Shown here: piece by piece, positions 60,306 to 64,000 of the stretch
Numbering within the stretch: position 1 is the first letter of the stretch
How the letters are laid out: each line of letters opens with the position of its first letter
Assembly: GCA_013152415.1 (NCBI GenBank)
Contig: JAADGI010000017.1
Coordinates: forward strand, 1 to 64,000
Reading direction: 5' to 3'
DNA: 64,000 nt
Source: Gammaproteobacteria bacterium
GTDB lineage: Bacteria > Pseudomonadota > Gammaproteobacteria > HyVt-429
Notes under the pieces: generated by a model
The model's database searches: none
The model's input: the letters and a program-made list of their open reading frames with translations, nothing else
What the model was told of the DNA's origin: nothing
Position numbers and translations under genes: made by a program

Positions 60306-62435
60306 TCAGCTAAGCAGCAAACGTTGAGTCTCAGAAATTTGATCCCGGGCCTCGTGCAATATCTCCAAACTAAGACCCGGTGTCAGTTTTCCCAATGCGA
60401 GTTTTTCAAAGGCGGGTAACTCGTTCATGTTGGGATAGTCGGCATCGCCTGGTGTGCCGACCGCACAGTGCAGTTGTGCAATGATAACAAGATCACAATA
60501 GTCGGGATGTTCACCGGGGTCCCGATACCACTCATCGGCCTCCAGGGCACAGGTCATAAAATCATCGGCAAACCCCCAATGAGCGAGTATCGCTCCGCCA
60601 ATCTGCCCACGCATGTGTTCCACGATGGTGGAAATATGCTTTTCGTTCTGCCCCATCTCTGGATGACGGGTGGCATAAGCTAAAATTGGTGCAACACCGA
60701 TATCATGGAGCAGCCCCGCCAGTAAGGCCTCCTCAGGGTCTAACCCAGGGGTTAAACGGGCAAGCACCTGACAGATGGCTGCCACCTCAGTACTGTGTTG
60801 CAGAAGCGCCCTCATGTACTTCATCAGCAATGGGTTGTCAGTATGGAACACCTCCCGCATAGCAAAGGTCGTTACCAACTTGCGCGTGGTCTCTGTCCCC
60901 AAACGCACAATGGCGGCACTACAAGTCTCCACCGGTGAACTGCCCCGACATAACGCACTGTTTGCGGCACGTACGATCTTGGCAGCAATGGCGGGGTCTG
61001 CCTGAACCACACGTGCGATGGTCGCGGCATCAGAGCCCTCCTGTACCGTGCTTCGCCTGACACGCATGGCAATATCAGGGCAACTGGGTAATATGAATTG
61101 TTCATTTTCAATGTCTACTAAAAGCTCGCGCACCAACTCAGTATCTTGCAATCGATCCAAATCACCCGTATCAATCGGCACTAAGGCATTGGGTCGACTA
61201 TCGGCCCGCAATCTATGCAGCAAGGCATCATGCACTCGAAGAATTATGACAGTAGTTTGGGTGTACACATCGTAGAGCCGAGGTACCAAGTGTGCGATGC
61301 CATGGCGGGCCGTCTCCGAGCCAGATGACACAACGACAGTATCACTATCGTCTGATTCCAGTTCCAACCGACCTTCAATCAGATAGTAATTCCAACGGTC
61401 ACTGGAGTTTATTTTAATGAGATGCTGACCCGCCCGGGTCTGACGTACCGATGCCTTAGTTGTCAATAGATCCATTTGACTCTCGGTCAGGGCATGAAAA
61501 TCGTCAAATTGTCTGAGCACCTCTGCATCAAGATGCTCACCCACGGTGAGGGTGACGGTTACTTCGTCAGCAGCCTGCTCAATGGGTTTTATCCGAACAA
61601 CAGGTTTCGCTTTTGGTGTTTGGGTCGTTTCAGGGTTTGTGATGTTTAGCCTGCCTTTGTCGGCATCCTTGAAGCCACCTTCACTATCTGTTCGCTTGTC
61701 TATGCCCCAATCCACACCTGCATCTACGGGACCACCTGATGTGGCGAGAGAATCATCGACCAGGGACAAGTCTGATTCACGGCGTACGTCTAATCTGACC
61801 ACGCTGGAATGTATGCTTCGACCCAGCGACTTAAAGTGGGTATCGCATCGTTGTGCCTGGGGTATGGGTGCCAGAAGATTAACCATCTCCAACACGGGGG
61901 CCTGGAGGGTCTCAGCTTCCGTTTCCACACCCAACCATTCGGAATATGCAGCAAGATTCTTGCCTGGGTTCATGAGTAGCGGACAATAAATCGGGGTATC
62001 CCGGTTGCCTTCTGCGCAGTATCCCAAAAGCAGTTCCGTGCCTTGATAAACGCTCTTAAACCGATTACGTTTCTGAAATGCCGTCAACCCATCACCACGG
62101 CGCCCTGGTTGTGGATAGAGCAGATGTAACACCGAAAGATCAAAGGCCAATGTAGGGGAATGCCACACCTGCTTAGCAGAACCCTGATAGACAATGCCCA
62201 ACAGTACACCGTTATCCGTCGCCCCTGTGGCACGTAGTGCAAGAAATTGGGCGATGATGTCTTGAAACTCCTTGCTGCGCTCTGGATCAGCAACCACACC
62301 TTGAGTGCTATCAAGGAGGCTGAGTTGGCCTTTATCGGTCAAAACATAGAAACCATTGAGCCCAAGAAGCAGGGTGGATATCGGATTGCTACCCGGTAAA
62401 CCCACTTCCTGCAAAGGTGCATCTGCACTACTCAC
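60306..62435 (-). CDS. HDOD domain protein with cyclic-nucleotide-binding-like domain
   Basis: A 709-residue cytoplasmic signalling-type protein. Residues about 1-220 have no recognisable domain; 220-290 are polar linker. A cNMP-binding-like beta-roll lies at about 305-415 (DDFHALTESQMDLLTTKASV, HLIKINSSDRWNYYLIEGRL), but it lacks an obvious phosphate-binding cassette. The HDOD domain spans about 440-650 (LPSCPDIAMRVRRSTV, ARVVQADPAIAAKIVRAANS, SAAIVRLGTETTRKLV, LAGLLHDIGVAPILAYA). HDOD proteins regulate motility, virulence or stress through protein contacts and are not confirmed enzymes. Single gene; no operon partner. Confidence 0.87.
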   Translation of the reverse strand: MSSADAPLQEVGLPGSNPISTLLLGLNGFYVLTDKGQLSLLDSTQGVVADPERSKEFQDIIAQFLALRATGATDNGVLLGIVYQGSAKQVWHSPTLAFDLSVLHLLYPQPGRRGDGLTAFQKRNRFKSVYQGTELLLGYCAEGNRDTPIYCPLLMNPGKNLAAYSEWLGVETEAETLQAPVLEMVNLLAPIPQAQRCDTHFKSLGRSIHSSVVRLDVRRESDLSLVDDSLATSGGPVDAGVDWGIDKRTDSEGGFKDADKGRLNITNPETTQTPKAKPVVRIKPIEQAADEVTVTLTVGEHLDAEVLRQFDDFHALTESQMDLLTTKASVRQTRAGQHLIKINSSDRWNYYLIEGRLELESDDSDTVVVSSGSETARHGIAHLVPRLYDVYTQTTVIILRVHDALLHRLRADSRPNALVPIDTGDLDRLQDTELVRELLVDIENEQFILPSCPDIAMRVRRSTVQEGSDAATIARVVQADPAIAAKIVRAANSALCRGSSPVETCSAAIVRLGTETTRKLVTTFAMREVFHTDNPLLMKYMRALLQHSTEVAAICQVLARLTPGLDPEEALLAGLLHDIGVAPILAYATRHPEMGQNEKHISTIVEHMRGQIGGAILAHWGFADDFMTCALEADEWYRDPGEHPDYCDLVIIAQLHCAVGTPGDADYPNMNELPAFEKLALGKLTPGLSLEILHEARDQISETQRLLLS

Positions 62436-62778
62436 CCAATCATTCCTTATCCTTTCAGAAGGACCATGACACGATCAAAATACTCACCCTGGCTGACTCT
62501 AGCGAAAACAGCGGACGACGCAAGGCCCGAGTACCCCATGCCGGGGCCTCAGGGGAAAGCGTACACCTACATAGTGGCTTATCGGCTGCAAAAAGAATGA
62601 CTTTAGGGCACTACCCGCCACTGGGAAAGCAATGTGGACGAATGCCTCCTAAGCAGCTGATAGCGGGCAATTTGGGTGAAATGCGGGGCCAGACAAAGGC
62701 AGGCTTACGGCACCGGTCAGCCACATGTATAATGCGCCCACTGCTTGCCACTACACATATTTCTGGAGCCTCAAACCC
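62436..62778. other. Divergent intergenic region between HDOD and DUF411 genes
   Basis: 343 bases that must hold both promoters. On the plus strand TATAAT at 62728-62733 is a perfect -10 box 46 bases before the DUF411 start, with only a poor -35 (TTACGG at 62705-62710, spacing 17). The long frame crossing this region has no family features and I do not count it as a gene. Confidence 0.4.
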
Positions 62779-63243
62779 ATGCCCGTATCAAAAACAAGCC
62801 TGGTTACAATCTTTAGATCACTCGCCATCGCGGTCCTGGTGACCGGGTTGGCAGCATGCCAACCTCAAGCCCAGCCCCAGGAGATCACCGTATATAAAAG
62901 TGCCACCTGTGGCTGTTGCAAAAAATGGGTAACCCATCTACAAGATAACGGGTATACAGTGAAGGCCATCAATGTCGCCGACATCGATACCATCAAAAAA
63001 GAACAGGGTGTGCCTGGGCATTTGTCTAGCTGTCACACCGCACTGGTAGATGGTTACGTCATCGAGGGCCACGTGCCCGCAGCGGATATCAAGCGTCTGC
63101 TGGTAGAGCGGCCCAAGACCAAAGGCATTGCGGTGCCGGGAATGCCTATGGGATCACCGGGGATGAAAGGATCGCGCAAAGACAATTATAACGTTGTAAC
63201 CTTTAATGGGAACGGTGCCACAGGTGTTTTTGAACGGCACTAG
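62779..63243 (+). CDS. DUF411 family periplasmic lipoprotein, probable metal binding
   Basis: 154 residues from ATG at 62779 behind TCTGGAGCC; a start further upstream at 62725 is less likely. A signal peptide ends with a lipobox LAAC (about residue 28). The domain has SATCGCCKKWVTHLQ with the paired cysteines of the family, VPGHLSSCHTALVDGYVIEG and HVPAADIKRLL. DUF411 proteins are linked to copper or other metal handling by context and by their cysteine motif; direct proof is thin. The tail includes a Met/Gly-rich stretch (VPGMPMGSPGMKG), which could also bind copper. Confidence 0.88.
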   Translation: MPVSKTSLVTIFRSLAIAVLVTGLAACQPQAQPQEITVYKSATCGCCKKWVTHLQDNGYTVKAINVADIDTIKKEQGVPGHLSSCHTALVDGYVIEGHVPAADIKRLLVERPKTKGIAVPGMPMGSPGMKGSRKDNYNVVTFNGNGATGVFERH

Positions 63244-63289
63244 TCAGAGGTTGAACAGAACAGGTCGGCCTTCAGGCCGACCTGCAGAA

Positions 63290-64000
63290 TCAACTCCCCA
63301 TGCCTTTGGCTGAAGCGGTTAGACGTTTGCCTGCGAACGTCACAAAATCTATTAAGATTTGCCCCCCCTCTTTCATCAAAGAATCTACCTCCTTGACGTT
63401 GCCATCTGCTTTTCCCGCATGCTCCTTGGTTTGATCTTCGTCCAAATCAGAGAGTTTATTCAAGGCCTTTTCTCCCTTGGCCAAACGACGCTTGTTTTCC
63501 AACTCCAGGCGACGTTGGTCACGTTCACGATTTTCACGCTTGCGGGTTTTTTCATTCAGGGATACCCGTTTTATTGCCTGCGTTTCCTTGAAAAAGGCCA
63601 GTCTATCGACAAGAAAAGTAAAGTCTGGATTCTGTGCGATACGCTGATAGTGCGCCTTACGCAATAAATCCCGCATGGGGTCCATTTGGTAATAGGTCAC
63701 GAATTTCACACCACCCACGGTATCCCACTTCAAAGCATTTTGCAGTGCACTTTCCCCCACGTCCTCATGATCATAGATTGGAGGGTAGACAATATCCGGT
63801 ATGACACCCTGGTTCTGAGTGCTGGCCCCGGAAATCCGGTAGAATTTTCCTTGCGTCAGCTTTAATTGACCATGCTTTAGTGGGTACAAGGACTGGACTG
63901 TACCCTTTCCAAAGGTCCGGCTCCCTACGATAATGCCACGACGATAATCCTGTATCGCACCGGCAAAGATCTCTGATGCCGAGGCACTCAGCCGATTGAC
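63290..64000 (-). CDS. prc: C-terminal processing protease Prc/Tsp (N-terminal part beyond window)
   Basis: The reading frame continues to the window edge, giving the last 236 residues. The catalytic Ser is in NRLSASASEIFAGAI and the Lys in RTFGKGTVQSLYPL, the Ser-Lys dyad of S41 proteases. The C-terminal part, with VSLNEKTRKRENRERDQRRL and charged helices, is the DUF3340 extension of the long Tsp/Prc type. In E. coli Prc trims FtsI and degrades MepS and tagged periplasmic proteins, thereby influencing peptidoglycan growth. The missing part should contain the PDZ domain. Confidence 0.92.
   Translation of the reverse strand, partial: VNRLSASASEIFAGAIQDYRRGIIVGSRTFGKGTVQSLYPLKHGQLKLTQGKFYRISGASTQNQGVIPDIVYPPIYDHEDVGESALQNALKWDTVGGVKFVTYYQMDPMRDLLRKAHYQRIAQNPDFTFLVDRLAFFKETQAIKRVSLNEKTRKRENRERDQRRLELENKRRLAKGEKALNKLSDLDEDQTKEHAGKADGNVKEVDSLMKEGGQILIDFVTFAGKRLTASAKGMGS

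Noticed and set aside
62417-62842. 141-codon plus-strand frame between the HDOD and DUF411 genes
   Set aside because: It overlaps the starts of both neighbours in another frame and its product has no recognisable features; the DUF411 frame with lipobox and ribosome-binding site is clearly the real gene.

Overview
The window reads as a chromosomal segment of a gammaproteobacterium, probably a free-living environmental one. The strongest pointers are gene orders: a complete division and cell-wall (dcw) cluster running mraZ to ftsZ, then lpxC, an M23 peptidase, secA, argJ and a Nudix-ThiE fusion; a pilB-pilC-pilD-coaE block; and an rsmI/lpoA divergent pair followed by yraN, a DiaA/GmhA-type SIS protein and a BON lipoprotein. 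The RNase P RNA is bacterial type A. MurE carries the DNPR motif of the meso-diaminopimelate-adding enzyme. I cannot name the genus from the sequence alone.

Layout. (1) 1-4716, minus strand, AT-rich: the end of a surface-polysaccharide type cluster (methyltransferase, alpha/alpha-toroid protein, AsnB-type amidotransferase, DUF354 protein). (2) 4847-5410: a decayed IS256-family transposase. (3) 5756-10268, plus: type IV pilus assembly genes pilB, pilC, pilD, then coaE. (4) 10400-16586, minus: Nudix-ThiE, argJ, secA, M23 peptidase. (5) 16660-17094, plus: a DciA-like gene set inside the minus-strand block. (6) 17151-35826, minus: lpxC and the full dcw cluster. Most junctions overlap by 1-14 nt, and the block is headed by a strong promoter and a three-repeat MraZ operator. 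(7) 36276-36633, minus: rnpB; then rsmI. (8) 37781-43211, plus: lpoA, yraN, SIS protein, BON lipoprotein, heptose-phosphate nucleotidyltransferase, FAD-linked oxidase. (9) tusA, then a 1952-residue bacterial alpha-2-macroglobulin. (10) 49971-55043: an accessory island of small plus-strand genes (MazF-type toxin-antitoxin, HNH protein, DUF4160/DUF2442, DUF3330, membrane proteins) separated by palindromic repeats. (11) 55094-58477: AEC transporter and pbpC. (12) 58524-62435, minus: DUF302, cytochrome c-DUF302 and HDOD proteins. (13) 62779-64000: a DUF411 lipoprotein and the C-terminal part of a Prc/Tsp protease.

How the genes work together. The dcw genes make lipid II (MurC-F, Ddl, MurB, MraY, MurG) and assemble the divisome (FtsL, I, W, Q, A, Z). 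LpxC, LpoA, PbpC, the M23 peptidase and Prc add outer-membrane and peptidoglycan upkeep. Alpha-2-macroglobulin and PbpC, adjacent in many proteobacteria as a periplasmic defence and repair pair, are here separated by the island.

The most interesting region is 50.7-53.9 kb. Several small genes sit in units whose 5' and 3' ends carry short inverse-complementary sequences placed like integron cassette core sites (for example GTTATGTG at 50979 and CACATAAC at 51433). One long attC-like palindrome survives at 51433-51552. The units are punctuated by at least four same-orientation copies of a REP-like palindrome of about 90 bp, and a second copy of the 3' end of the alpha-2-macroglobulin gene lies inside the island. 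I infer a decayed cassette cluster without an integrase, overwritten by REP-like elements. This is a hypothesis from sequence pattern only.
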